Below, piece after piece: positions 43,486 through 52,377 of a stretch of 64,000 bases of DNA. The stretch's first letter is position 1. Each line of letters starts with the position of its first letter. This DNA is from Comamonas sp. GB3 AK4-5. Its GTDB lineage: Bacteria > Pseudomonadota > Gammaproteobacteria > Burkholderiales > Burkholderiaceae_C. Made by a program: the position numbers and the translations under genes. Location of the stretch: positions 3,844,001-3,908,000 of the forward strand of contig NZ_CP166730.1 in assembly GCF_041320665.1 (NCBI RefSeq). Reading direction: 5' to 3'. The notes under the pieces are model-generated. The model saw nothing but the letters and a program-made list of their open reading frames with translations, did no database searches and was not told where the DNA came from.

Positions 43486-43833
43486 TCATGCCCCCCAGAT
43501 GAAAGCGGGCGCACCCGCCAGCAGCGCCGCCCAGGCCAGGCCGGCGGCCCAGCGCGGTGCCGCGCTGATCAATCCCACCACGGCCAGGGCCGCCAGAGAA
43601 ATCCAGCCCAGCCAGGCCACGGCACCCACCGTGGCGCCCCAGGCCGCCACGCAGGGAAAGACCGCAGCGGCCAGCGCCACCGTGCCCACGCAGCGCAGCA
43701 TCCAGCGCTGCGCTGCAGGCAGTTCATACCTGCCGGTGAGCTGCTCGTAATGGCGGTCCATGGCAAAGGCCAAAGCCGCCATGCCGGCAAAGCTCAGGGC
43801 CAGTGCCCAAAAAGATGCGTACAGCGCATTCAT
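43486..43833 (-). CDS. DUF3325-type small membrane protein of the siderophore locus
   Basis: 115 residues from the ATG at 43833, which overlaps the PepSY stop by four bases (ATGA). It has four hydrophobic segments (LYASFWALALSFAGMAALAF, TVALAAAVFPCVAAWG, AVAWLGWISLAALAVVGLIS, AAGLAWAALLAGAPAFIW) and the short HYEQLTGRYELPAAQRW loop typical of the family. Such proteins are found next to PepSY and DUF3649 proteins in TonB-dependent siderophore loci. Their exact step, possibly iron reduction or release, is not established. Confidence 0.8.
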   Translation of the reverse strand: MNALYASFWALALSFAGMAALAFAMDRHYEQLTGRYELPAAQRWMLRCVGTVALAAAVFPCVAAWGATVGAVAWLGWISLAALAVVGLISAAPRWAAGLAWAALLAGAPAFIWGA

Positions 43834-45545
43834 GCCGCCACCTCGGCTTCCGCCTGGTCTGCCGGCTGTGTCGCGCACGCGGGACGGCTCTCTTTGTCCG
43901 CTGTGGTTTTGCGCCCCAGGCGGCCACCGCGCAAGGCCCAGACCGATGCCAGCCCGGATGCCAGACAGAACAGCTCCACGCCCGCACTCTCCCAATCGCC
44001 TTCGGCCATGTAAGCGGGCAAATGCTTGCCCATGGTCAGCCAGCTCAGCAGCGGCAGCAGCAGGCACAGCGCGGCCAGCGCAGCCAACTGCTGCCGCCAC
44101 GCCACGGTGGGAGAGACCCACTGCGCATGCGCCAGCGTCAACAACCACAGACCGAAGAACACGGCCAGCTCCCAGTCATCGCGGTGTGCAATCCCCACCG
44201 GCACCAGCCGGTTGGCCCACAGATAGCCTATGCAGGCCACGCCCAGGCCGGCGATGGCGGCCACGTTCAGCCCCTCGATCAGTCGGTAGACGCGGGCCGT
44301 GGCCGCGCCGAACTCGCCTTGGTGCTTGCTGCGGCGCTTGACCATGAAAAGAATGGAGCCCGTGGCCATCAGCGCGCTGCCGGCCAGGCCGCAGACAAAA
44401 TACAGCCATTTCATGGCCCAGCCACCAAACTTGACCATGTGCAGCCCACTCATGACGGACTGCGCCTGCGAGGACACGCCGCCATCCACCTCGCCCGGCA
44501 GGCGCACGCGCAGCACCTCGCCCGTAGCGGCCGAGAACATCACCATGCCGGAGGTCGCACTCAGGCGTTGGGTGGCTTGCGCATCGCTGTTCCAGCCGTA
44601 AATGCCGATGCGGGCCGACGACTCTCCGGGCTGGTAGATCACCACGGCGCGCACGGCCTGGCCCATCAACTCCTGGCCCTTGCGCGCAAAAGGCTCCAGG
44701 TCCGGCACGGCCAGCGGCTCGCCGCTGCGCTGCTGCAGATAGGGATTGTCCAGCTCACGCAAAAACTGCTGCTGCGCCTGCTCACCCAGGCCGTATTGGC
44801 TGATCTTGGGTGCCGGCATAAAGGTGATGCCGGAGATCACGATGCCGGTGAAGGCGATCATGAACAGAAAAGGCAGGGTCAGCACCCCGGTCGCGTTGTG
44901 GGCATCCAGCCAGCTGCGCTGGCCCTTGCGCGAGCGAAAGGTGAAAAAGTCCTTGAAGATGCGCCGGTGCGTGATGATGCCGCTCACCAGCGCCACCAAC
45001 ATGGCCATGGTGGCAAAGCCCACGATCCACAGACCCCAGCTGCCCGCATGCAGCTCGTGGTGGAACTCCACAAAATGGTGGCCACCCAGGGTCTGGCGGA
45101 CGGTGGATGGCGGCAGGTCCACGGGTTGTCCCGTGGCATTGTCCAGGCGCTGCATGGCGTATTCGCGCTGGCCGTCAAACCAATAGGCCGTCAACCGACC
45201 GCCGCCTTGCGCATCCGCAGGCCATAACTCCCACATCTCCGCGCCCTGGTGCTCGCGGGCCATATAGCTCAACCCCCATGCCAGGCGCTGGGTCAGGTCA
45301 GCCCCCTTGGGCGCCTGGGCCTGTGCGGCCTCCTCGGCATGGTGCTCGGGCGTCATCCAGTGGGTAATGGATTCCTCGAACACCGCCAGCGTGCCCGTGA
45401 GAAACACGGCAAACAGCAGCCACGAAAACCACAGACCGCACCAGGTGTGCAGCCAGGCCTGGGCCTGGCGGAACCCGCCGGCGCCGGCTCCCGTCTGGTT
45501 GGCGGCAGCGGCCTGGGCGTTTTTCTTGTTGTCGGTCATTTCCAT
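43830..45545 (-). CDS. PepSY-associated transmembrane protein (siderophore-iron utilisation)
   Basis: 571 residues from the ATG at 45545 with GGGAGG upstream. The first helix (TWCGLWFSWLLFAVFLTGTLAVF) and histidines in EFHHELHAG, HRRIFKDFF and LDAHNATG match the PepSY_TM family, thought to act as inner-membrane reductases with haem-like histidine pairs. About 7 more helices follow, with an extended C-terminal helical region. It follows the DUF3649 gene by one base and overlaps the DUF3325 gene. The likely role is reduction of ferric siderophore iron at the inner membrane. Confidence 0.88.
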   Translation of the reverse strand: MEMTDNKKNAQAAAANQTGAGAGGFRQAQAWLHTWCGLWFSWLLFAVFLTGTLAVFEESITHWMTPEHHAEEAAQAQAPKGADLTQRLAWGLSYMAREHQGAEMWELWPADAQGGGRLTAYWFDGQREYAMQRLDNATGQPVDLPPSTVRQTLGGHHFVEFHHELHAGSWGLWIVGFATMAMLVALVSGIITHRRIFKDFFTFRSRKGQRSWLDAHNATGVLTLPFLFMIAFTGIVISGITFMPAPKISQYGLGEQAQQQFLRELDNPYLQQRSGEPLAVPDLEPFARKGQELMGQAVRAVVIYQPGESSARIGIYGWNSDAQATQRLSATSGMVMFSAATGEVLRVRLPGEVDGGVSSQAQSVMSGLHMVKFGGWAMKWLYFVCGLAGSALMATGSILFMVKRRSKHQGEFGAATARVYRLIEGLNVAAIAGLGVACIGYLWANRLVPVGIAHRDDWELAVFFGLWLLTLAHAQWVSPTVAWRQQLAALAALCLLLPLLSWLTMGKHLPAYMAEGDWESAGVELFCLASGLASVWALRGGRLGRKTTADKESRPACATQPADQAEAEVAA

Positions 45546-45546
45546 C

Positions 45547-45831
45547 TCAGCCTCCCAGCGCCCAGGCTGCGGCCAAGATCGCAGCGCTCAGTCCCAGCAA
45601 CCAGCCCCACATGCGCGCCTGAGAGACCGGTGAAAAGGCCCAGATGGCCACCACCACATGGGCCACAAAGCTCCATTGCATGCCGGCCAGCACGGCCTCG
45701 GCCCTTGGGATGGGCAAGGCAGCAGCCAGCAGCACGGCCACGGCGCTGGCCAGGGCATAGCCGCCCAGCACGGCGGCCAGCAGGCGCGAAAGAATGGAAA
45801 AGCCCGGTCGGGCCGCAAAAGCAAAGGTCAT
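45547..45831 (-). CDS. DUF3649-type small membrane protein of the siderophore locus
   Basis: 94 residues from the ATG at 45831; no clear Shine-Dalgarno sequence, and an in-frame TTG at 45852 exists. Three hydrophobic segments (LSRLLAAVLGGYALASAVAV, FVAHVVVAIWAFSP, MWGWLLGLSAAILAAAWALG) fit the family. It opens the DUF3649-PepSY-DUF3325 unit. Function is known only by association with iron acquisition. Confidence 0.78.
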   Translation of the reverse strand: MTFAFAARPGFSILSRLLAAVLGGYALASAVAVLLAAALPIPRAEAVLAGMQWSFVAHVVVAIWAFSPVSQARMWGWLLGLSAAILAAAWALGG

Positions 45832-46186
45832 GGAATCAATGGCCAAAAGCAAAAAGTGGGGAACGGCGGGGGCATGAATGTGCCCCTCTCATAAGACATG
45901 ACAAACGAAACCGCAAAAAGGGCCATCCCATAGCCGGAATGGATTCGGACTCAGCCCTGCGCAGCGCACGCGTGAAGACGGAGCCTTGCTTCAAGGCGCC
46001 CAATGATACATTTGTAAAAAGAATCATTCCTATTTGTAGGCCAAAAGCAAACCACCGAGAGAGCCAGACATGGCGCTGGTCGCGGGGCTCCAGCATAGGT
46101 TTCAAAAACTTCTAGCCTCAAAACCTTTCCACGCCTGCACTACCAGCTACTGAATCAGGAGCATGGCTGTGCAGACGTGGCAGCAC
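45832..46186. other. 355-base intergenic region after the receptor gene
   Basis: It separates the receptor stop from the DUF3649 start. An AT-rich Fur-like element is present at 46002-46035, so the membrane-protein operon may have its own iron-regulated promoter. I saw no other gene or hairpin of note. Confidence 0.5.
46002..46035 (-). promoter_or_regulatory. Possible Fur-binding region
   Basis: AATGATAC and GAATCATT half-sites face each other about 11 bases apart in an AT-rich island. This resembles degenerate overlapping Fur boxes. It lies about 170-200 bases before the DUF3649 start. The match to the 19-bp consensus is only partial. Confidence 0.4.
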
Positions 46187-48736
46187 TCAGAAAGATCCAC
46201 GCAATGTCAGCACCGCATTGCGCGGCGTGCCATACCAGTTGCCATTCGAGGTGGAGCCCACACGCTCGTAGTACACCTTGTCCAGCACATTGTTGAGATT
46301 CAATGCCAGCGTCCAGCGGGGATCGATGCGGTACTGAACCATGGCATTCAGCACCCCATAACCTCCCTCTTTGAAGCGGTAGGGCGTCGCGTTGAAGTTG
46401 GCGTCATACAGCGATCCATTGACCGAGGTCTTGCTCTGCACATGGGTAGAGCCGCCTACCTGCCAGTTCGACCATGCACCGGGCATGCGATAGACCGTGG
46501 ACAGCTTGAGCAGATGCTTGGGCGTGATGGTGCTGTAGCTGGTCTCCGTGCTGCGGTCCTTGGTCTGGTTGAAGGTATAGCCTGCCGCCAGCTGCCAACC
46601 TGGCCGCACTTCCCCACCCACCTCGACATCAAAGCCGCGGCTGGTGACCTTGCCCTGGGGCAGATAGCAGCAGTTACCAGCCCAGGGATCGTTGCTGGTG
46701 GTGTAACGGGTATCGACCACACCGGCGCCTGTGCGCTCCACGTTGAACACGCTGAACGTGGCGTTCAGGCGGCCATCCAGCAGCTCGCCCTTGAACCCGG
46801 CCTCATAGCTTTTGCCCTTGACCGGTGCCAGCGAAGTTCCAGGCTGCGGGCCTGCCTTCAGCAGCGCCTGGGGCTTGAAGATCGAGGCATAGCTGACATA
46901 CGCCGACCACTGCGAGTCCAGGTCATAGATCACACCACCATATGGCGTCACCTTGGTCGGCTCACCGAAATCGGTGCGCGAATCCAGGGTGCGGTTGCCA
47001 GCGGCATCGACACTGGAAATGCCCTGAAGAAAGTCATAGCGGCTGAGACGGGCACCTGCAATCACATGCAGGCGGTCCGAAGGGTGCAGCCGCAGCACAC
47101 CGTAGGCGCCCTTTTGCTTCTGGCTCCATGGATCGAAGATCGAAGTCAGCGGCACGTTCATGTCGGGATTCCAGGCATTTCCGGCAAACACATCAGCAGG
47201 CACCATCCAGTTATCAACCGGCTTGCCCGTTGCCCAGGTTCCTTGCGCGCGCTGCCAGTCCATCCCGAGCAGGAATTCATGGTTCTTCCCCAGCAGGCCA
47301 AAGGTGCCACTCAGGTTGACGTCCACGATGTCCTGCTGGCTAGAGGTCGCATAGCGGCCACCGCCCCAAAAAGCTCCGGCTCCGGTTTGGGGGTCGATAG
47401 CGCCATCCACAAAGGCCGTGACCGCATTGGCATCGGCTTTCACCCGCGTCAGGCTGGTCTTGAGCTTCCAGCCATTGGAGAAGCGGTGATCCAGCTGGGC
47501 AAAAAGCTCGGTGTTCTTGGTGTCCCAGAAAGTCCATGGCTGCGTCAGGCTGGTGCTGCGCGGCAGATCCAGGGGGCGTCCGTCACTGTAGCGAGGCATG
47601 CCCGATCCAGAGCCATTTTCATGCCGTTTACCATAGCTTCCGCCCAGGGTCAGCAAGGTGCTGGGAGTCAGATCCGCCTCCAGCACGCCATAGATTGCAG
47701 GCTTTTCCAGGCTGCGGTCTTTCAGGTGATAGTCGCGCTTTTCATAGACGGCCACCGCTCGCCCGCGCACACGACCATCCGCGCTCAGCGCGCCCGTAGC
47801 ATCCAGCATGGTGCGGCCACTGTCCCAGCGGCCAAGGGATTGCTCCAACACCAGCTTGCGCTCGGACAGCGGCTTCTTGCGGGCCAGATTGACGATGCCG
47901 CCCGGGTCCCCCATCCCACCCAGCAAACCAGAGGCACCGCGCATCACCTCGACACGGTCATAAAAAGCCATGTCCTGCTGCGGTTCATAGGTGTAGGCGC
48001 CCAAGGCCAGCGGTGCGCCACCGTCGATCTGCATGCTGGTGATCTGGAAGCCACGTGCATAGAAATCAAAGGAGCTGAAGCTGGAGCGGTTGACCGTGAC
48101 ACCAGGCATCTGCTTGAGCGCATCGCTGACGTTGAGCAACTGCTGGTCTTCGAGCTGCTGGCGCGTCACCACCGACACCGACTGCGGAATCTCCCGGAAC
48201 GACTGGTCTGTTTTCGAGGCAATGCTGGTCACGCGGCTGGTGTAGGAGCCCGTTCCCTCGGTCGTCCCATCCGCTGCGCGACGTGCCGCGACCCGCACCT
48301 CTGCCAGGCCGGCCTCGGTGGCTTGCACCACCGGCATGGTCCGCAGCACATGGCTGCCATCGGCGCGGCGCACAGCCTCCAGCCCCGTCCCCCTCAGCAG
48401 CATGGCCAGGCCATCTGCTGCGCCAAAGCGGCCCTGCACACCGGCGCTGGTCTTACCCTGCACCAGCCCGGTGGTGCCGGCCAGCAGCAGGCCCGATTCA
48501 CCCAGAAAGCGCGTCAGCACCTCGGCCAGAGGCCCTGCAGGAATGGCATAGCTGCGCACGTCCGCTTCCGCGGCGGCCTGGGCCTGCGGGGCTGGACTCC
48601 GGGCCTGGGCGGCAGACATTCCGGCACCTGCCATGCTGCCCATCAGCAGCAACTGGATGGCGGTGGCCACAGAACGGTGGCCTGGCATGCGACGCGGCAC
48701 AGCCGCGCTGGGAGACAAGAGATGGCGACGGGACAT
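46187..48736 (-). CDS. TonB-dependent siderophore receptor with STN signalling domain
   Basis: 849 residues from the ATG at 48736, supported by GAGGG at good spacing; the upstream in-frame stretch lacks a signal. After the signal peptide (to about AAQA), an STN domain (about 60-130, YAIPAGPLAEVLTRFLGESG) is followed by the plug (about 175-285, REIPQSVSVVTRQQLEDQQL, GFQITSMQIDGGAP, GDPGGIVNLARKKP) and a 22-strand barrel ending LTLRGSF. The plug motifs match the ferric-siderophore (FhuE/FpvA-like) subfamily. The STN domain relays ligand binding to the FecR encoded directly upstream. The cargo siderophore is not known. Confidence 0.93.
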   Translation of the reverse strand: MSRRHLLSPSAAVPRRMPGHRSVATAIQLLLMGSMAGAGMSAAQARSPAPQAQAAAEADVRSYAIPAGPLAEVLTRFLGESGLLLAGTTGLVQGKTSAGVQGRFGAADGLAMLLRGTGLEAVRRADGSHVLRTMPVVQATEAGLAEVRVAARRAADGTTEGTGSYTSRVTSIASKTDQSFREIPQSVSVVTRQQLEDQQLLNVSDALKQMPGVTVNRSSFSSFDFYARGFQITSMQIDGGAPLALGAYTYEPQQDMAFYDRVEVMRGASGLLGGMGDPGGIVNLARKKPLSERKLVLEQSLGRWDSGRTMLDATGALSADGRVRGRAVAVYEKRDYHLKDRSLEKPAIYGVLEADLTPSTLLTLGGSYGKRHENGSGSGMPRYSDGRPLDLPRSTSLTQPWTFWDTKNTELFAQLDHRFSNGWKLKTSLTRVKADANAVTAFVDGAIDPQTGAGAFWGGGRYATSSQQDIVDVNLSGTFGLLGKNHEFLLGMDWQRAQGTWATGKPVDNWMVPADVFAGNAWNPDMNVPLTSIFDPWSQKQKGAYGVLRLHPSDRLHVIAGARLSRYDFLQGISSVDAAGNRTLDSRTDFGEPTKVTPYGGVIYDLDSQWSAYVSYASIFKPQALLKAGPQPGTSLAPVKGKSYEAGFKGELLDGRLNATFSVFNVERTGAGVVDTRYTTSNDPWAGNCCYLPQGKVTSRGFDVEVGGEVRPGWQLAAGYTFNQTKDRSTETSYSTITPKHLLKLSTVYRMPGAWSNWQVGGSTHVQSKTSVNGSLYDANFNATPYRFKEGGYGVLNAMVQYRIDPRWTLALNLNNVLDKVYYERVGSTSNGNWYGTPRNAVLTLRGSF

Positions 48737-48915
48737 GAAACCCTCTGGAACGGTGAAATGGTCAACTGCGATACGAACGCCCCGCCCCAGGCCATGGCCT
48801 GAATGCCGTGCCTGTAGGGCACCTTGGGGAGTTCTTCGCTCTGTTGATCGAACAGCTCCAGAAAAAGTGGAAGTCGCGCCGCAAAAAAGTCCCCACCAAT
48901 GCGGCGCATGCCGTG

Positions 48916-49950
48916 CTAGCCACGTACGGCGGGCTCTATCCGGGTCCACCACGGCATGGTGTGGCGCAGCCGGATGGGTAGCACCGCCTGCAGCATGGCC
49001 AGGGCTGCATCGGTGTCATGCAGCGGGTAGCTGCCCAGCACGGGGAGCTCGGCCAGCTCAGGCGCCAGGGACAGATGCCCCTGGCGATAGCGCCCCAGTT
49101 CCTCCACAAAATTCGACAGCGCCATGCCATTGGCCAGCAGAACGCCCCGGTTCCAGGCTTCATGCACGGGATCGACCACTGCACTCGGGCCGACGGAGCG
49201 GACATCGAAACAGACTTGCCTGCCCGCAGGTACCGTGACGGACTGCGATGCATCCACAGGCTGGATACGCACCGCCCCCTCATACACCGCCAGCAGGCCT
49301 GCCTGCCCCTGCAGCCGGGTGGTAAAGCGCGTACCCAGCGCCTGCAGGCGTGCCCAGGGCGTGTCGACCACCAGGGGCCGCTGCGGATCGGGCGCGGTCT
49401 GCACCAGCATCTCCCCCGAGCGCAGCAGCAGACGGCGCAGATCGCGGGTGTAGTGCTGGTCCACCGCGCTCGCGGTGTTCAGCCAGATGCGCGTGCCGTC
49501 ATCCAGCGCCAGCGCCCGCATTTCCCCCGTGGCCGTGCGGTGGTCGGCCGTCCAGGCCGCCAGTTGCTGCGGCAATGGCGTGTGCTGCCACAGGCCCCAG
49601 CCCAGCGTGCCCGAGCCGGCCAGCACCGCCATGCCACGCAGCAGCTGGCGCCGCGTCATGCGTTGGCGGGCCGTGCCATAGGCCTGGGCGGCCAGCCGGG
49701 AAGCGCTGCTGTCCAGCTGCAGCGGCTGAAACTGCTGGCTGACGCGCTCGACAAAAGCCCAGGCCGCTGGGGCTTCGCCCTCTGCCAGCCAGGCCTGCCA
49801 CCGCGCCTGGTCGGCGGGCGTGGCCGTGCCGGACTGCAGCAGCGCAAACCATTCGGCCGCCTGCTCCATGGCGGCCAGGGAAGGCATCTGCACAGGTGGA
49901 AGCCCTGGCCCGGAAGGCAAAAAGCCCTGGCTCACGACGCAGTCATCCAT
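48916..49950 (-). CDS. FecR-family anti-sigma/transducer of the siderophore locus
   Basis: 344 residues; its ATG lies inside the sigma-factor gene (19-base overlap), so translation is coupled. N-terminal cytoplasmic domain (about 25-75, AAEWFALLQSGTATPADQAR), one membrane segment (about 105-120, LLRGMAVLAGSGTLGWGLW), FecR domain (about 135-250, HRTATGEMRALALDDGTRIW..LGTRFTTR..VYEGAVRIQP), and C-terminal STN-like region (LSNFVEELGRYRQGHLSLAP). It is the partner of the receptor downstream and the sigma factor upstream. Confidence 0.92.
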   Translation of the reverse strand: MDDCVVSQGFLPSGPGLPPVQMPSLAAMEQAAEWFALLQSGTATPADQARWQAWLAEGEAPAAWAFVERVSQQFQPLQLDSSASRLAAQAYGTARQRMTRRQLLRGMAVLAGSGTLGWGLWQHTPLPQQLAAWTADHRTATGEMRALALDDGTRIWLNTASAVDQHYTRDLRRLLLRSGEMLVQTAPDPQRPLVVDTPWARLQALGTRFTTRLQGQAGLLAVYEGAVRIQPVDASQSVTVPAGRQVCFDVRSVGPSAVVDPVHEAWNRGVLLANGMALSNFVEELGRYRQGHLSLAPELAELPVLGSYPLHDTDAALAMLQAVLPIRLRHTMPWWTRIEPAVRG

Positions 49951-50489
49951 GCCGCAGCCGGCTCCGGCGACGCCAGCTTACGCGCCTCCAGCTGCATGCA
50001 ATGCAGCATGGCCTGGGCGATATAGCTGCCCACCATGCGCGAGGACACCCCCAACTCGGTCGCGGCCTCCTGGTGCGTCATACGACAGGCCATCACCAGC
50101 ACAAAAGCCCGCGCGGCCTTGGGCGGCAGGCGGCGTAGCATCTGGTCGATTTCCTGCAGCGCCTGCAGCACCATGGCCTGGTGCTCCGCAGAAGGCTGCA
50201 ATGCCTCGGGCTGGGCCGCCAGCGTGTCCAGCCAGGCCTGCTCGACCTCGCGCCGGCGCCACAGGTCAATGCACAGGCCATTGGCCATGGTGCGCAGATA
50301 GACGCGGGCCTCAGGCACCGTGCCGAAGTGGCGCGGCGTGACCAGCAAGCGCACAAAGGCATCCTGCGCCAGGTCGGCTGCGTCCAGGGCATTACCCAGG
50401 CGTTTGCGCAACCAGCCCTGCAACCAGCCATGGTGACTGAGGTACAGGCTGGCAATGTCGGAGTGCGGCGTGTTGGAAGCGGTGGACAT
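49932..50489 (-). CDS. ECF sigma factor (FecI-like) of the siderophore locus
   Basis: 185 residues. Sigma region 2 (about 15-85, LAQDAFVRLLVTP, ARVYLRTMANGLCIDLWRRR) and region 4 (about 115-170, LPPKAARAFVLVMACRMTHQ, then LGVSSRMVGSYIAQAM) are intact. It begins the sigma-fecR-receptor series and has a Fur-like palindrome 45 bases upstream, so iron limitation should induce it. It would then drive the receptor gene once the siderophore signal arrives. Confidence 0.93.
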   Translation of the reverse strand: MSTASNTPHSDIASLYLSHHGWLQGWLRKRLGNALDAADLAQDAFVRLLVTPRHFGTVPEARVYLRTMANGLCIDLWRRREVEQAWLDTLAAQPEALQPSAEHQAMVLQALQEIDQMLRRLPPKAARAFVLVMACRMTHQEAATELGVSSRMVGSYIAQAMLHCMQLEARKLASPEPAAAWMTAS

Positions 50490-50533
50490 GGAAAGCGGCG
50501 GCCGGCACAGCGGACCGGAATCGCCGGAATAAA

Positions 50534-50548
50534 CGAGAATAATTCTTG
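50534..50548 (-). promoter_or_regulatory. Fur box upstream of the siderophore sigma gene
   Basis: CGAGAAT-A-ATTCTTG is a 7-1-7 inverted repeat with 6 of 7 pairs, the geometry of a Fur site. It lies in an AT-rich stretch 45 bases before the sigma-factor start. Confidence 0.6.
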
Positions 50549-50621
50549 TTCATTCTATATCTCCATTTCGCAGCCTGGCCTGGGGCGGCCTCCACCATGG
50601 CCTTGCAAATCGCGGTGATTT

Positions 50622-50678
50622 AGAGCGTGTTCATGATCTCCTCGCGGCGCGCCTGCGTAGAGATCGTGAACACGCTCT
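50622..50678. repeat. Inverted-repeat element, AGAGCGTGTTCAYGA family
   Basis: The 19-base arms at 50622-50640 and 50660-50678 pair at 18 of 19 positions around a 19-base GC-rich loop. It lies between divergent genes, so it is not an ordinary terminator. A single arm recurs at 32391-32405. Confidence 0.6.
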
Positions 50679-50878
50679 GAGGCCGCCAGCACAGACTGGA
50701 TTTGCACCTACGGCTCCGCGATCAGGAGCAAGACAGGCAGGTATTTCCTGCGAACTGAATATGCCCAGGGAGCAAACCGGCGCCACGATTTGCGACACCA
50801 ACACCTGATGCTGGCTTGGCAGCCAAGGCTGTCAAAACCTGCGTTCCCAGCAGACCTAGGGTTAACCGCAGATAGGGG

Positions 50879-50916
50879 CTGTACCGATCAACTGTACCTA
50901 TTAATGTGGGTACAGT
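50879..50916 (+). promoter_or_regulatory. CTGTACC operator cluster upstream of the Liv operon (probable MocR site)
   Basis: CTGTACC at 50879-50885 and 50892-50898 are direct repeats 13 bases apart; GGTACAG at 50909-50915 is inverted to the second with a 10-base spacer. The same inverted pair with the same spacer occurs at 59054-59077 beside the MocR gene. It lies 94 bases before the substrate-binding-protein start. Confidence 0.7.
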
Positions 50917-51009
50917 GAATTTACATTGCATCGTCGGCCATACAGAGCCGAACACATGGCAGGAAGGCGCACAGTCCTCTTCGCCTGCATGACATAAAAG
51001 GAGACAAGC

Positions 51010-52200
51010 ATGAAGACGAGCAAGAAATTCGCCTACAGCGCGGTGGTAGCAGCCTTGTTGACGGGTGCAGGCGCATTCGCCCAGGACATCAAGATTGGCT
51101 ACAACGCCGACCTGTCCGGTAGCGGTGTGGCCGAGCTGGGCATTTCGGGACGCTGGGCGTTTGAGGCCGCCATCGAAGACGTCAACAAGGCCGGCGGCAT
51201 CCTGGGCCGCAAGGTGGTGGGCGTCATCCGTGACGACTTGGGCACGCCGCCCAAGTCCATCCAGAACATGACGGAGCTGATCGACAACGAAAAGGTGGCC
51301 GCCGTGGTCGGCCCCGCCAATTCCGGCAACGCCCTGGCCTGGCTGCATATCCCGCAGCAAAAGAAGATTCCGGTGGTGGTGCCGATTGCCACCGGCACGG
51401 AAGTCACGACCCGCTACGCCAAGGAAGCCCAGAACTACCTCTTCCGCGTCTCCATGGTCGACCGCGAGCAAACCGCCTTGCTGGGCGCTTATGCCGCCAA
51501 GAGCTCGAAGACCAAGAAGGTCGCCATCATTGCCGACTCCACGGGCTACGGCCAGGGCGGCACCAAGGACGCCACCGACATCCTGGCGCTGCACGGCATC
51601 AAACCGGTGGCCGTGGAAAAGTTCGGCCCCAAGGACACCGACATCACCTCCCAGCTGTCCAAGATCAAGGCTGCCGGCGCCGACACCGTCATCGTCTACG
51701 GTCTGGCGGATGGCACGGCCCAGGTCGTGCGCAGCATGGAAAAGATCAACTACCTGCCCACCACCCTGGGCGCCTGGGGCAATCTGAGCTCGCTGTTCCC
51801 CAAGATGACCGGCCCCACCCTGGCCCCCCACCTGATCATGGCGGCCTCCACCACGGAAGACACCAGCGCCAAGACCAAGGCACTGGGCGAGCGGATTCGC
51901 AAGAACTTCCCCACGCTGACCACCTTCCCCGCCGCCGCGCAAGCCTATGACTCGGTGATGCTGATTGCCGCCGCCATGAAGCTGGCCAACAGCACCGAGG
52001 GGCCCAAGGTTGCCGCCGCACTGGAAAACCTGGACTCCGTGCCCGGCGTCATCAAGACCTATAACAAGCCCTTCACCAAGGCCAACCACGAGGGCCTTGG
52101 TGTGCAGGACTTCTACCTGGCCCGCTGGAAAGGCAGCGATGTCGTCAAGTACGAGGACGACATCATCAAGGGCTTCCAGCCTGCTGACCTGAAAAAGTAA
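51010..52200 (+). CDS. ABC transporter substrate-binding protein, Leu/Ile/Val-receptor family
   Basis: 396 residues; AAAAGGAGAC at good spacing. The signal peptide ends at GAFAQ. The two-lobed type I binding fold is indicated by IKIGYNADLSGSGVAELGIS, RDDLGTPPKSIQNMTELIDN, VVGPANSGNALAWL and VYGLADGTAQVVRSM. Members bind branched-chain amino acids, amides, urea or aromatic and branched organic acids. A nearby HMG-CoA reductase, CoA ligase and shared operator make mevalonate or a related branched acid a better guess than leucine. It opens the operon and is followed by a strong hairpin, which would raise its level over the permease genes. Confidence 0.92.
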   Translation: MKTSKKFAYSAVVAALLTGAGAFAQDIKIGYNADLSGSGVAELGISGRWAFEAAIEDVNKAGGILGRKVVGVIRDDLGTPPKSIQNMTELIDNEKVAAVVGPANSGNALAWLHIPQQKKIPVVVPIATGTEVTTRYAKEAQNYLFRVSMVDREQTALLGAYAAKSSKTKKVAIIADSTGYGQGGTKDATDILALHGIKPVAVEKFGPKDTDITSQLSKIKAAGADTVIVYGLADGTAQVVRSMEKINYLPTTLGAWGNLSSLFPKMTGPTLAPHLIMAASTTEDTSAKTKALGERIRKNFPTLTTFPAAAQAYDSVMLIAAAMKLANSTEGPKVAAALENLDSVPGVIKTYNKPFTKANHEGLGVQDFYLARWKGSDVVKYEDDIIKGFQPADLKK

Positions 52201-52217
52201 GCAGGCCATGACCTGCA

Positions 52218-52241
52218 CCGCTCGGCGTTTGCGCCGGGCGG
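52218..52241 (+). terminator. Attenuating hairpin after the substrate-binding-protein gene
   Basis: A 10-base stem (CCGCTCGGCG / CGCCGGGCGG, one G-T pair) with loop TTTG, followed by ATTTTCCCG. It lies 18 bases after the stop, inside the operon, and probably causes partial termination or protects the upstream mRNA. Confidence 0.6.
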
Positions 52242-52377
52242 ATTTTCCCGTTGGAAAAAGCGGCGCCACCCAGGTAGCGCTCGCTCTCGTGACATTGCAT
52301 CCATTCATACAGACCTGCACTGCCCGCTTGCTTGCGGCAGCACATCTGCGTTTCCCAGGCTGATAGGAATCTCTCAA

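Larger units (their letters stand above)
50490..51009. other. 520-base divergent regulatory region
   Basis: It separates the iron locus (minus) from the Liv operon (plus). In order it holds a Fur-like box, an inverted-repeat element and the CTGTACC operator cluster, each listed separately. I saw no gene in it. Confidence 0.6.

Noticed and set aside
46163..48802. 879-codon open frame opposite the siderophore receptor
   Set aside because: The receptor on the minus strand has intact STN, plug and barrel motifs; the plus frame shows none.
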